Shown here one piece after another: positions 15,421 to 23,658 of a stretch of DNA of 30,623 bases (positions within the stretch are counted from its first letter, which is position 1; each line of letters starts with the position of its first letter). The position numbers and the translations under genes were made by a program. The DNA comes from Hydrogenovibrio sp. UBA654 (GTDB lineage: Bacteria > Pseudomonadota > Gammaproteobacteria > Thiomicrospirales > Thiomicrospiraceae): assembly GCA_002299585.1 (NCBI GenBank), contig DBOE01000067.1, positions 1 to 30,623 on the forward strand. Direction: 5' to 3'. The notes under the pieces were generated by a model that ran no database searches, was not told where the DNA came from, and worked only from the letters and a program-made list of their open reading frames with translations.

Positions 15421-15441
15421 AATTAGCAAAATATGCTAATT
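15421..15441. repeat. Perfect 8-bp stem-loop next to the IS5 remnant
   Basis: AATTAGCA, a 5-nt AAATA loop, then TGCTAATT. It lies directly beside the putative IS5 end. No T-run follows on either strand. Further small dyads follow at 15453-15465 (CTTCAA-A-TTGAAG) and 15485-15501 (CTTGTT-ATAAA-AACAAG). Confidence 0.6.
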
Positions 15442-15509
15442 CAAGTTATAAATCTTCAAATTGAAGCTAAATGTTACGTACATCCTTGTTATAAAAACAA
15501 GATTAGTTG

Positions 15510-15533
15510 GTTGTTAAGTGCCTCCTTAAGGAA
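15510..15533. repeat. 24-bp direct repeat, copy 1
   Basis: The core TTAAGTGCCTCCTTAA matches copy 2 at 15661-15684; 22 of 24 bases are identical and the copies are 151 bp apart. On the minus strand the core folds as a 5-bp TTAAG/CTTAA stem presenting GAGGCA, a GGAG-containing sequence, at the loop. Confidence 0.8.
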
Positions 15534-15591
15534 GCCGCGATTAGAATTTTACTAAGAAAAAATATGCGTCATGTTTCGTTAAATGAGTCGT

Positions 15592-15605
15592 AATAGCTAG
15601 CTATT
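15592..15605. repeat. 14-bp perfect palindrome
   Basis: AATAGCTAGCTATT lies midway between the two 24-bp direct repeats, in a 127-bp stretch without a gene. Confidence 0.6.
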
Positions 15606-15660
15606 GCGTCGAATTTTACGGAAGTTGTCGTATATTTTAGCCAGTAAAAAATAATTGGCA

Positions 15661-15684
15661 GTTGTTAAGTGTCTCCTTAAGAAA
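15661..15684. repeat. 24-bp direct repeat, copy 2, overlapping the fliI stop codon
   Basis: Core TTAAGTGTCTCCTTAA. The fliI stop codon (15677-15679) lies inside it. On the mRNA strand it reads TTAAGGAGACACTTAA, placing a strong Shine-Dalgarno-like AAGGAG right at the end of fliI, as if a following gene (fliJ?) had once been translated from here. Confidence 0.8.
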
Positions 15685-17017
15685 CAACAAATTTTAAAGA
15701 AGATAAACTTTCTTCTAAATTAAATTTTTGTTCAATGCCTTGTGATAAAAAACTATTTAATAATGGCTGTTTTTCAATTGCATAGTCAATATTCATATCC
15801 GATCCTTGTTTATAAGCTCCTACACTTATTAAGTCTATATTTTTTTGATAAGTTGAATATATTTGCTTAAACCTATTAGCAAGTTTTAGTTGATTACCTG
15901 TAACTACATCAATCATAACTCTGCTAATAGATGCTTCTACATCTATTGCTGGATAACGCCCAGATTCTGCAATTTCACGCGAAAGAAGAATATGCCCATC
16001 TAGCACGCCCCTTGCCGCATCAACTACAGGGTCTGTTTGATCATCGCCTTCTGCTAAAACTGTATAGATAGCAGTAATTGACCCCCCAGCCTCAGAACCA
16101 TTGCCAGCTCTTTCTACTAGTTGTGGTATTTTAGCAAATACCGATGGAGGGTATCCTTTGCTTGCTGGTGGCTCACCAACTGCTAAGGCAATTTCTCTTT
16201 GTGCTTGAGCAAATCTTGTTAAAGAGTCCATTAACAAAAGAACTTTTTTACCTTTATCTCTAAAATACTCTGCTATAGCTGTAGCAAGCATTGCCCCGTG
16301 CAACCGCATTAATGGTGGATAATCTGCAGGTGTAGCTATCACAATAGAGCGTTTTAAACCTTCTTTGCCAAGATTTTTTTTAACAAAATCATTAACTTCT
16401 CTTCCTCGTTCACCGATTAATCCAACAACCACTATCTCCGCTTCGGTATAACGAGTAATCATGCCTAATAAAACACTTTTTCCAACTCCTGTGCCAGCCA
16501 TTAAACCTACTCGTTGACCCTCACCAATAGTAAGCAATGAATTAATTGATTTAATTCCAACATCTAATGGTTTTGTAATTGTCGCTCTAGAAAGGGGGTT
16601 TATTTTTTTTCCATGTAAAGATACTTTATCATTACAAATAGGCATGGGTTTGTTATCCAAAGGTGAACCAGTGCCATCTAAAATTCGACCCAATAAAGAA
16701 AAACCAACACTTATCTGTACCCCCCCCTCTACAGCAATAACCTTAGCATTAGGTTCTAATCCATGAACATGCCCTATTGGCATAAGAAAAAGTTTATCTG
16801 CATGAAAACCAACAACTTCTGCTTCTACTATACCTTGACTAGATGAATGTATTTCACACTTAGAACCAATTGGAGCACTAATACCAACAACCTCAAGAGC
16901 CATGCCAACCATTCTAACCAAACGGCCTTCTACTCTTGTTGGCGATGCCTTGGGTAACTCATCGCTAAGTTGCTTAGTTTTTTGGATTAAAAATTGATTA
17001 AAATCATGCTCTAACAT
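15677..17017 (-). CDS. fliI: Flagellum-specific ATP synthase FliI
   Basis: 446 residues, full length. FliI is the hexameric ATPase of the flagellar type III export apparatus, related to F1-ATPase beta. Visible motifs are GRILDGTGSPLDNKP, Walker A AGTGVGKS (residues 174-181), GLIGERGREVNDFV, Walker B KKVLLLMDSLTRFAQAQRE, EPPASKGYPPSVFA and the GSITAIYTVLAEGDDQTDPV signature. The C-terminus KQPLLNSFLSQGIEQKFNLE is intact. It is the last gene of the flagellar block, 14 bases after fliH. Instead of fliJ, a repeat-rich gene-free stretch and an IS5 remnant follow. Confidence 0.97.
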   Translation of the reverse strand: MLEHDFNQFLIQKTKQLSDELPKASPTRVEGRLVRMVGMALEVVGISAPIGSKCEIHSSSQGIVEAEVVGFHADKLFLMPIGHVHGLEPNAKVIAVEGGVQISVGFSLLGRILDGTGSPLDNKPMPICNDKVSLHGKKINPLSRATITKPLDVGIKSINSLLTIGEGQRVGLMAGTGVGKSVLLGMITRYTEAEIVVVGLIGERGREVNDFVKKNLGKEGLKRSIVIATPADYPPLMRLHGAMLATAIAEYFRDKGKKVLLLMDSLTRFAQAQREIALAVGEPPASKGYPPSVFAKIPQLVERAGNGSEAGGSITAIYTVLAEGDDQTDPVVDAARGVLDGHILLSREIAESGRYPAIDVEASISRVMIDVVTGNQLKLANRFKQIYSTYQKNIDLISVGAYKQGSDMNIDYAIEKQPLLNSFLSQGIEQKFNLEESLSSLKFVVS

Positions 17018-17031
17018 AAAAATCTACAAAT

Positions 17032-17895
17032 TCACTCAGCAGTCAGTTTGCTGTCATTATCTTTGTTAGGAGAAGTAGAAGATACTTTATCAGAATCAAG
17101 CATAATAGATTTAGAAATTACTTTTGTCTGCTCCATAATCTCTTGTAGTTTTTCCTGCCAATCATCAACTAAGGTTGAAGAATTTTGCTTAATTTTACAA
17201 CTACCAGTAACAATAGATTGGTCAGCTATCAATTGCCAATTTTTTTTAATAGGACTACTAGAACTACTGTATTTTTTAATAATTTCAAGATCAATAGGGG
17301 TTAAATAAATTTCTGTTTGGCTAGTTTCTGAAGGTAATTTAGTTAATGCATCTTGTAATACTTGTAAAATCCATTTTGGATCTTCTGCAATTTCTTTTTT
17401 TACAATTCTTGCCGATATTTCGGTGACTATTGCCACTAGATTAAGAAAAACTTCTTCTGAAATTTTTTGATAAGGGATAGACATAAAATTGACCAATTCT
17501 TGTAATGACTTAACTTGAACAAGCAAAGTTTCTTCTGCCTCTTTCTCCGCTTGCTTTTGCCCCTCTAGTTTTCCAGCTTGTAAACCTTGCTTAAACCCCT
17601 CCTCATTACCTTTTTTATAAGCATCTTCATAAGCATTTTTTTTAATCAACGAGGTTTGCTCTTGAACTTGTGGCTCTACTTCTTTTTTCAACTGTTCTAT
17701 AAAATTAGAACGGTATTTTTCTTCTTGGTTAATTTCTTCTTGTTTTAAATTACTTAACTGCCAAGGCTTAATACTAGGTTGTGAAACATCACCACTAGAT
17801 AAAAGTTTTGCTGTTTGTTGCTCTAGGTTTTTCTTATCCATAGATGTACTAACAATATGTTTATCACTTAAATTGGGGTTTTTTAATGAGGGCAT
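17032..17895 (-). CDS. fliH: Flagellar assembly protein FliH
   Basis: 287 residues, somewhat longer than the ~230 of enteric FliH because of an extended polar N-terminus. FliH binds and restrains FliI at the export gate. Evidence is the helical glycine-repeat segment (YEDAYKKGNEEGFKQGLQAG followed by LEGQKQAEKEAEE), the C-terminal domain with EVFLNLVAIVTEISARIVKK, a predicted beta segment EIYLTPIDLEIIKKY, and ADQSIVTGSCKIK, as in FliH/YscL proteins. Sequence divergence is normal for this family, so position between fliG (3-base gap) and fliI (14-base gap) supports the call. Confidence 0.92.
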   Translation of the reverse strand: MPSLKNPNLSDKHIVSTSMDKKNLEQQTAKLLSSGDVSQPSIKPWQLSNLKQEEINQEEKYRSNFIEQLKKEVEPQVQEQTSLIKKNAYEDAYKKGNEEGFKQGLQAGKLEGQKQAEKEAEETLLVQVKSLQELVNFMSIPYQKISEEVFLNLVAIVTEISARIVKKEIAEDPKWILQVLQDALTKLPSETSQTEIYLTPIDLEIIKKYSSSSSPIKKNWQLIADQSIVTGSCKIKQNSSTLVDDWQEKLQEIMEQTKVISKSIMLDSDKVSSTSPNKDNDSKLTAE

Positions 17896-17898
17896 AAT

Positions 17899-18912
17899 TT
17901 AAACAAACTCTTCACCACCACCAGGCATCATTAATTTTTCTTCATCTGCTAAACGACGAACGGTTTGGATAATTGTTCTTTGGGCATTTTCAACATCGCT
18001 CAACTTAACCGGCCCACTCAACTCTAACTCTTCTTTTAACATTTCTGCTTGGCGTTTTGACATATTATCAAAAAATAACTCCACCATAGATTTATCAGCA
18101 CCTTTTAAAGCTATTTTTAAAACATCGCTCGATACTTCACCTAATATAGTCTGGATTCCCCTTGGCTCAATACCAATAACATCCTCAAAGACAAACATTT
18201 TATCTTGAATGGCCTTACTAATGTCTTCATGTTCAATAGCTATATCATCTAATACTTTAGAGTCAATACCTCCTCCTACTAAATTAAGTATTTCAGCTGC
18301 TTTCTTTTCACCACCAATAGTTGCCAGTTTTCCACCGTCTCCATCGCTTGAAGCTTTTTGTAACACTGAATTCAAATCAAATAAAGCTCGTGGCTGTATA
18401 GTTGTCAAGGTTGCAATACGGTAGATTATATCTGATTGAAAACGCTCAGGAAGACCTGCAAGAATTTCTGAAGATAAATCAGGATCAAAGTAGGACAAAA
18501 CGATTGCTGTAACCTGTGGATGTTCATTTTTAAGCATATTTGAAATAGTTGATGGATGCATCCATTTTAATGCTTCTAACCCCTTAACCTGATCGCCAAT
18601 CATAGCGGCATCCATTAACCCACCCCCACCTTCTCCTAAAGCATCTAACATTAAAGACTGGGCATATTCTGTAGGATTAATTTTTAAGGCATCATCGTTA
18701 AGTTCTGCTAAAAATCCTTGTATAACTACTTGAATATTTTCATGAGATACATCCGTTATTTCAGTCATAGATGAACCAATTGTCTGAACTTCTCGTGGGT
18801 TAAGATTAGCTAAAATTTTAGAAGCATTATCTTTTCCTAAGGTTAACAACAAAATAGAAGCTTTTTGCAACCCAGTTAAATCTTCTATCTCTTCAGCAGC
18901 AGAATCTGGCAT
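17899..18912 (-). CDS. fliG: Flagellar motor switch protein FliG
   Basis: 337 residues, full length. FliG forms the torque-generating part of the C-ring. The N-terminal domain starts ADLTGL-like (EEIEDLTGLQKASILLLTLG). The middle domain has the NEHPQVTAIVLSYFDPDLS signature with the EHPQ motif and LPERFQSDIIYRIATL. The C-terminal domain has MFVFEDVIGIEPRGIQTILG, the charged helix with DVLKIALKGADKSMVELFFD (torque-helix residues Lys/Arg/Asp preserved), NMSKRQAEMLKEELE and the final LADEEKLMMPGGGEEFV. All is consistent with function. It overlaps nothing; fliF ends 15 bases upstream. Confidence 0.97.
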   Translation of the reverse strand: MPDSAAEEIEDLTGLQKASILLLTLGKDNASKILANLNPREVQTIGSSMTEITDVSHENIQVVIQGFLAELNDDALKINPTEYAQSLMLDALGEGGGGLMDAAMIGDQVKGLEALKWMHPSTISNMLKNEHPQVTAIVLSYFDPDLSSEILAGLPERFQSDIIYRIATLTTIQPRALFDLNSVLQKASSDGDGGKLATIGGEKKAAEILNLVGGGIDSKVLDDIAIEHEDISKAIQDKMFVFEDVIGIEPRGIQTILGEVSSDVLKIALKGADKSMVELFFDNMSKRQAEMLKEELELSGPVKLSDVENAQRTIIQTVRRLADEEKLMMPGGGEEFV

Positions 18913-18927
18913 TTTTTATCCTCAACA

Positions 18928-20598
18928 TTAATTAATCCACTGTTTAATTATATGAGACGATAGTTTAGGCTCAGCGGCAACAATAGCTTTAACCTTCTCA
19001 ATTAATTCATCATATTCTTTTAAATCTTCTTTAACTTCTTCTGCCACCTCTTCGACCTGTTTATTCATTTTTTCAAGAGCTTTAGAAATCTCTTGAGTAC
19101 CCTCAATACTGTCTTCTTCAGCAACATCATCAGGATATTCTAAAGATAATTCTTCCCTTTTACCTAAATCCTTTAGCATAGGGCGAATAACTACAAAAAC
19201 AAGAATTAAAATTAATAGCCCAGCAGCAGATTGTTTTACAATCTCCCAAAACCAAGATTCTTCCCATATTTCAGGATCAATATATTTTTCTTGTTCATAA
19301 ATAAAAGAAGCGTTCACGATACTTAAAGTGTCCCCTCTACTCTCATCTAAACCAACTGTATCGGCAACTAATTTTCTATATTTTTTTAATTCATCTTCAG
19401 CAATAGCTGTTTTTATTCTTTTACCATTTTTATCAGTTGATACTTTATCATCAATAACTACCGCTACCGAAAGCTTAATGATGCTACCTACTGAATTTTT
19501 AATATGAGAAATAGTTCTATCTAACTCATAATTTCTAGTATTTTTTTCTTTGGAGTTTTTTAGGTTAGGGTCTTTATCAGAGTTATATCCTTCTTCAGGG
19601 GCAAGGCCTGCCCGTGGAGGTTGATTAGTTAAAGCTCCTGGAATACCACGAGGACCTTCATTACGATTTATTTCTTTAAGCTTTTGCTCTGATCGAATTG
19701 CTTCTGGATTAGGCTGATAATTTTCTCTAGTTTGTTCCTGCTGGGTAAAATCTAGCTCTGCTGTTACCTGAGCTCTAATTTTATGGTTTCCACCAACTAT
19801 TGGAGAAAGTAATTGTACTATCCTGTTAGATAGAGTGTTTTCTATTTGTCGAACATAATCTAACTGCTTTAAATTAACAGATAAACCTCCTGTTTGCTTA
19901 GTAGAAGTTAATAAATTACCTTTTTGATCAACTACAGTAACACTTTTAGGTTTCATATTTGGAATGCTGGCAGAAACTAAATATACAATCGCATTAACCT
20001 GTTCATCATTAAGAGACCTACCAGGATAAAGAGCAAGCACTACCGATGCAGAAGACTCTTGTTGTTTACGCACAAATACTGAGCGTTTTGGTAAACCAAG
20101 CATAACTCTAGCTGATTTAACTGAATTTAAGCTACTAACTGACTTGGCTAACTCTCCCTCTAATGCCCGATGGTATCTTGTGGTTTCTTTAAATTGGGAT
20201 ATACCAAATCCCTGTTTTATATCTAATATTTGATAACCCGTAGGTGCTTGTTTAGGAAACCCTGTAGCCGCTAATTTCAACCTTAAAGAATGTACTTTAC
20301 CATCAGGAACTAAAATAGCTCCAGACTTTGTATCCAACTTGTAAGAAACATCTTCTTGCTCTAGAGTTTTAATTACCTTTGTCATATCTTTGGCATCCAT
20401 GCTACCAAAAAGTAAGGTATAGGTAGGGCTTTGTGACCAAATAGCGATTCCTACCGCTAAAGAAAGAGTTGCTGCAATGGCTATGACTAAGCTAACCTGT
20501 TTAGCAACAGGTAAACTTGTTATGTTTTGAATAATAACAGAACCAGAAGGCGAACTTTGTATGCCCATATTTTGTTCTGTTGATGTTTTTTCTGCCAT
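18928..20598 (-). CDS. fliF: Flagellar MS-ring protein FliF
   Basis: 556 residues, full length. FliF forms the membrane-embedded MS ring on which the basal body is built. It has two membrane helices (about residues 35-54 and 452-473), a periplasmic YscJ-like part (SPTYTLLFGSMDAKDMTKVI, VPDGKVHSLRLKLAATGFPK, RYHRALEGELAKSVSSLNSV) and a ring-building region with KIRAQVTAELDFTQQEQTRE and the YELDRTISHIKNSVGSIIKL-like strand. The cytoplasmic C-terminal tail ends EPKLSSHIIKQWIN, the FliG-binding segment. The acidic linker before it is Glu-rich and probably coiled coil. fliE lies 16 bases upstream. Confidence 0.97.
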   Translation of the reverse strand: MAEKTSTEQNMGIQSSPSGSVIIQNITSLPVAKQVSLVIAIAATLSLAVGIAIWSQSPTYTLLFGSMDAKDMTKVIKTLEQEDVSYKLDTKSGAILVPDGKVHSLRLKLAATGFPKQAPTGYQILDIKQGFGISQFKETTRYHRALEGELAKSVSSLNSVKSARVMLGLPKRSVFVRKQQESSASVVLALYPGRSLNDEQVNAIVYLVSASIPNMKPKSVTVVDQKGNLLTSTKQTGGLSVNLKQLDYVRQIENTLSNRIVQLLSPIVGGNHKIRAQVTAELDFTQQEQTRENYQPNPEAIRSEQKLKEINRNEGPRGIPGALTNQPPRAGLAPEEGYNSDKDPNLKNSKEKNTRNYELDRTISHIKNSVGSIIKLSVAVVIDDKVSTDKNGKRIKTAIAEDELKKYRKLVADTVGLDESRGDTLSIVNASFIYEQEKYIDPEIWEESWFWEIVKQSAAGLLILILVFVVIRPMLKDLGKREELSLEYPDDVAEEDSIEGTQEISKALEKMNKQVEEVAEEVKEDLKEYDELIEKVKAIVAAEPKLSSHIIKQWIN

Positions 20599-20614
20599 CA
20601 GCTAATCAATTCTT

Positions 20615-20950
20615 TTAAATTGGCATATTTTTAATATCACGATAAGCTTCTACTAACTTATTTCGTACTTGAGTCATCGCTTGAAAAGATAAACTTGCTT
20701 TTTGTGCTTGTATCATTACCTCAGTTAAATCAGCATCCTCTCCCTTTTCAAAGGCTGATTTCATTTCTGATGATTTATTTTGTTGTTTTGCAACCTCATC
20801 AATAGATTTTGATAACAATGAGGAAAAGCTTTCAGAACTTTGCACTCCCGTTGTATCTATTTTTTCTACAGGCACAGTTTTTGATGCTGCTTCGGCTGCT
20901 AACGAGCGCATTTGCAACATTAAGTTTTGAGTATCTATTTGGTTTGACAT
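20615..20950 (-). CDS. fliE: Flagellar hook-basal body protein FliE
   Basis: 111 residues, close to the usual ~105. FliE links the MS ring to the proximal rod. The C-terminal half carries the family signature: DLTEVMIQAQKASLSFQAMT followed by QVRNKLVEAYRDIKNMPI. The N-terminal half is polar and variable. It is the first gene of the fliEFGHI run and is preceded by a 133-bp gap with a clear sigma54 promoter 83 bases before the ATG. Confidence 0.96.
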   Translation of the reverse strand: MSNQIDTQNLMLQMRSLAAEAASKTVPVEKIDTTGVQSSESFSSLLSKSIDEVAKQQNKSSEMKSAFEKGEDADLTEVMIQAQKASLSFQAMTQVRNKLVEAYRDIKNMPI

Positions 20951-21032
20951 ATAAAAACAACTCCATATTTTAGAATGTCACATTATATTTTAAACATTTT
21001 TATTAAAATTGTCTTAATTATGACACTATACT

Positions 21033-21049
21033 AGCAACTAATATGCCAA
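21033..21049 (-). promoter_or_regulatory. Sigma54 (-24/-12) promoter of the fliE operon
   Basis: On the minus strand TTGGCATATTAGTTGCT has GG-N10-GC spacing and matches TTGGCAC-N5-TTGC(A/T). It lies in the gap between flrC and fliE, pointing at fliE. FlrC/FleR, encoded just upstream, is a sigma54-dependent activator of this class of flagellar operons. Confidence 0.85.
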
Positions 21050-21083
21050 AATACAACACAATAATCGTCAAAAAATTATCAAT

Positions 21084-22445
21084 TTAAGTAACTTCTATAC
21101 CTTGATCTTTAAACTTTTCTAATTTATGCCGTAAAGTTCTAGGGCTAATATTTAAAACTTCTGCTGTTTTTTGGTGATGACCGTTATTTTCTTTTAAAGC
21201 ATCTAAAACAATCTTAACCTCTCTTTGCTTTAAATCTAATGGTATCTCCTTATCTACTTGTTTATCTTTAATGTTTCCCTTACCATCTAGACTAGCTAAA
21301 TCCATCGGTTTAACAAAAGAAAAATCATTATCAAATAAGACATCTGTGTGTTGAATCGTATCCCCCGAAACCATAACCAATGCTCTTTGAATCACATTAT
21401 CTAATTCTCTAATATTTCCTGGCCAAGAATATTCTAAAAGAAGTTTCATTGCTGGAGCAGATATCATAGGCTCAACCCTGCGATTACCACAATGCCTTTG
21501 TAATAATCTTTCTGCGATAGTTGCAATATCCTTTTTTCTTTTTCTTAAAGGTGGTAATTTCATAGGAAATACATTTAGACGATAAAACAAATCTTCTCTA
21601 AACTCTCCTTCTGCAATTGCTTTTTTCATATCAACATTAGATGCACTTAATACCCTAATATCTAAGCTTATGCTCTTAAGACTGCCTATTCTTTCTACCT
21701 CAAATTCTTGTAGAACTCTTAATATTTTTGCTTGTAAGTCAATTTTTAACTCACCTATCTCATCTAGAAATATTGTACCACCTTGTGCCTGTTCAAACTT
21801 ACCTGGCATAGACTTTACTGCACCAGTAAAAGAACCTTTTTCATAGCCAAACAAAGTTGCTTCTAACATGTTATCTGGTATTGCGGCACAGTTAATGGCA
21901 ACAAAAGGATCTTTTTTGCGTGCTGAATTTTGATGAATAAATCTTGCTAAAACTTCTTTTCCAGTACCACTTTCCCCAGAAATCATTACTGTTGCATCAC
22001 TAGAGGCTACTTTTTTTGCCATGGTTTTTAGCTGAATCATTACTGGTTCTGAAACCACAAAATCTTCATCACTAGAGGCATCTCTATAAAAATAAGATTT
22101 AGCTTTTTCTACCAGTATATCAGCTTCAAAAGGCTTTAGTATATAATCAACTGCTCCTGCCTTTATTGCATCAACTGCTTGCTCTACCGTGCCATAAGCA
22201 GTCATTAAAACTATAGGAAGATAAGGTTTAATAGCTCGAATTCTTTTCATTAAATCGTAGCCATCCATGCTACCATCCATTTTTATATCACTAAAAACCA
22301 TAGCTATTTCATCATCTAAAGAAACTAGTGCATCAGCGGCAGAACTTACAGCTTCAACATCAAAACCATTTAATTCTAGAATATCTACCAATGCTTCTTG
22401 TAGTTTACTGTCATCTTCTACAATTAAAACTTTAGCCACACTCAT
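21084..22445 (-). CDS. flrC: Sigma54-dependent flagellar response regulator FlrC/FleR
   Basis: 453 residues. Three domains are visible: a receiver with acidic pocket VEDD, phosphoacceptor Asp53 (FSDIKMDG) and Lys104; an AAA+ sigma54-interaction domain with Walker A GESGTGKE (157-164), the sigma54-contacting loop GSFTGA (204-209, a Ser variant of GAFTGA) and GGTIFLDEIGEL; and a Fis-type helix-turn-helix at the end (NGHHQKTAEVLNISPRTLRH). With the FlrB kinase it activates mid-class flagellar promoters. The ATG overlaps the flrB stop by 4 bases (ATGA), so the two are translationally coupled. NtrC-like paralogues share the layout, but the location before fliE settles the assignment. Confidence 0.93.
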   Translation of the reverse strand: MSVAKVLIVEDDSKLQEALVDILELNGFDVEAVSSAADALVSLDDEIAMVFSDIKMDGSMDGYDLMKRIRAIKPYLPIVLMTAYGTVEQAVDAIKAGAVDYILKPFEADILVEKAKSYFYRDASSDEDFVVSEPVMIQLKTMAKKVASSDATVMISGESGTGKEVLARFIHQNSARKKDPFVAINCAAIPDNMLEATLFGYEKGSFTGAVKSMPGKFEQAQGGTIFLDEIGELKIDLQAKILRVLQEFEVERIGSLKSISLDIRVLSASNVDMKKAIAEGEFREDLFYRLNVFPMKLPPLRKRKKDIATIAERLLQRHCGNRRVEPMISAPAMKLLLEYSWPGNIRELDNVIQRALVMVSGDTIQHTDVLFDNDFSFVKPMDLASLDGKGNIKDKQVDKEIPLDLKQREVKIVLDALKENNGHHQKTAEVLNISPRTLRHKLEKFKDQGIEVT

Positions 22446-23626
22446 ATTGATCTCTCTGTATTATATGCAGGTATTCTGAGGGTAAAAACAGTGCCTTTTT
22501 CAATACTATTTTTCACCCAAGTTTCGCCATCATGTGCATCAGCAACAGCTCTAACTACAGCTAAACCAAGACCTGTGCCCTTAGCTCTACTGGTATAAAA
22601 AGGCTCATAAACCTTAGATATTAGTTCTTCAGACAAACCAGGCCCCTTATCAATAATGTTAAAATCTATTTGTTTAGGCTCTGTATCAGAAACCTCAACC
22701 TCAATTGTAATCTCTGCATTAATATTAACCACTTCAACAGCATTCAACACCAAATTTTGTAATGAGGTTAATATAGCATCAATATCACCAATGATTTCTA
22801 ATTTTTTATCATAAGGAAGAACTTTAATCCTACTAGAGGATTCTTTTATATTTGGCTCAACCGCTTGTAACAATAATTGTATCAATTCATTTACCACTAT
22901 TACCTTGCTAAAGGATTTACCTCCCTTAGCATACTGCAACATATCTTTTACAAGACTTTCTAAATGGCGAAGGCTATCTACAGAATTTTTTATAAATTTT
23001 GCGCGTTTATTTTTATCTAAATCATCCGTATTTAATTGCGATATATATAAAAGAGCAGATGCTAAAGGAGTTCTTATTTGGTGAGCTAAGGAAGCGGTCA
23101 TGTCTCCTAATGAATTTAACCTTTGGTGCCTTTCAACATGTTGTTGTAAATTTCTGGCATCTGTTACATCTTGAATTATCAATATTTTCCCCTCTACAAC
23201 AGACTGATAATTATCTTTTGCAGATAATAAGGGAGCTTCTGAGATTTGATAAGCTTTTTGCTCTTGAGTAAGATAAGTTCCTGCATAATGATTAGATAAA
23301 AACACTTTTTTAACAACTTTTCCCCATTTTATTGATTTAGCACTCTTACCTAGGATCGTCTCTGCTACTGGGTTCATATCAACAATTACATTAAATAAAT
23401 CTAATACTACTACTCCAGCAGGTAGTAAATTTAAAAGTTGCTCTAATCTTGCATTTATTGTTAACTTTTCTAAATTGCTCTCTTCTAATTTTTGCTGTAA
23501 ATCTGCTACCTGATGCTGCAAAGCTTCATAAGCTAGAGTTAATTGCCCTGATGTTTGGTTAAACATCTCAAAAGCTTTTTCTAATTCAGCTAGTTTATTT
23601 TTTTCTGATTCTGTATAAGTATTCAT
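22442..23626 (-). CDS. flrB: Flagellar two-component sensor kinase FlrB/FleS
   Basis: 394 residues, cytoplasmic with no membrane segment, as expected for FlrB/FleS. Order: an N-terminal coiled coil (about residues 1-65), a PAS domain (LPAGVVVLDLFNVIVDMNPV onward, about 66-160), a HisKA dimerisation domain with the phosphoacceptor His182 in SLGDMTASLAHQIRTPLAS, and a HATPase domain with LQNLVLNAVEV (N box), IIDKGPGLSEEL (G1) and GTGLGLAVVRAVADAHDG (G2). It phosphorylates FlrC. No FlrA/FleQ gene precedes it; a peroxiredoxin gene lies divergently upstream. Shine-Dalgarno is weak: GGGA lies inside a hairpin 12 bases before the ATG. Confidence 0.92.
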   Translation of the reverse strand: MNTYTESEKNKLAELEKAFEMFNQTSGQLTLAYEALQHQVADLQQKLEESNLEKLTINARLEQLLNLLPAGVVVLDLFNVIVDMNPVAETILGKSAKSIKWGKVVKKVFLSNHYAGTYLTQEQKAYQISEAPLLSAKDNYQSVVEGKILIIQDVTDARNLQQHVERHQRLNSLGDMTASLAHQIRTPLASALLYISQLNTDDLDKNKRAKFIKNSVDSLRHLESLVKDMLQYAKGGKSFSKVIVVNELIQLLLQAVEPNIKESSSRIKVLPYDKKLEIIGDIDAILTSLQNLVLNAVEVVNINAEITIEVEVSDTEPKQIDFNIIDKGPGLSEELISKVYEPFYTSRAKGTGLGLAVVRAVADAHDGETWVKNSIEKGTVFTLRIPAYNTERSI

Positions 23627-23637
23627 AATTGTTTAGT

Positions 23638-23658
23638 CCCAGTTTATTATCTACTGGG
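23638..23658 (-). promoter_or_regulatory. Hairpin in the flrB 5' leader
   Basis: CCCAGT and ACTGGG (6-bp perfect stem, 9-nt loop), 12 bases before the flrB ATG. The only GGGA resembling a ribosome binding site on the mRNA strand is partly in the stem, so the fold could limit translation. Further up on the same strand (about 23680-23696) TTGGCATTATTTTATCT looks like a degenerate sigma54 site with the -12 GC lost. Confidence 0.35.

Noticed and set aside
15510..15684. CRISPR array suggested by repeated 24-mers
   Set aside because: Only two copies, 127 bp apart, with no regular spacer length and no cas genes.
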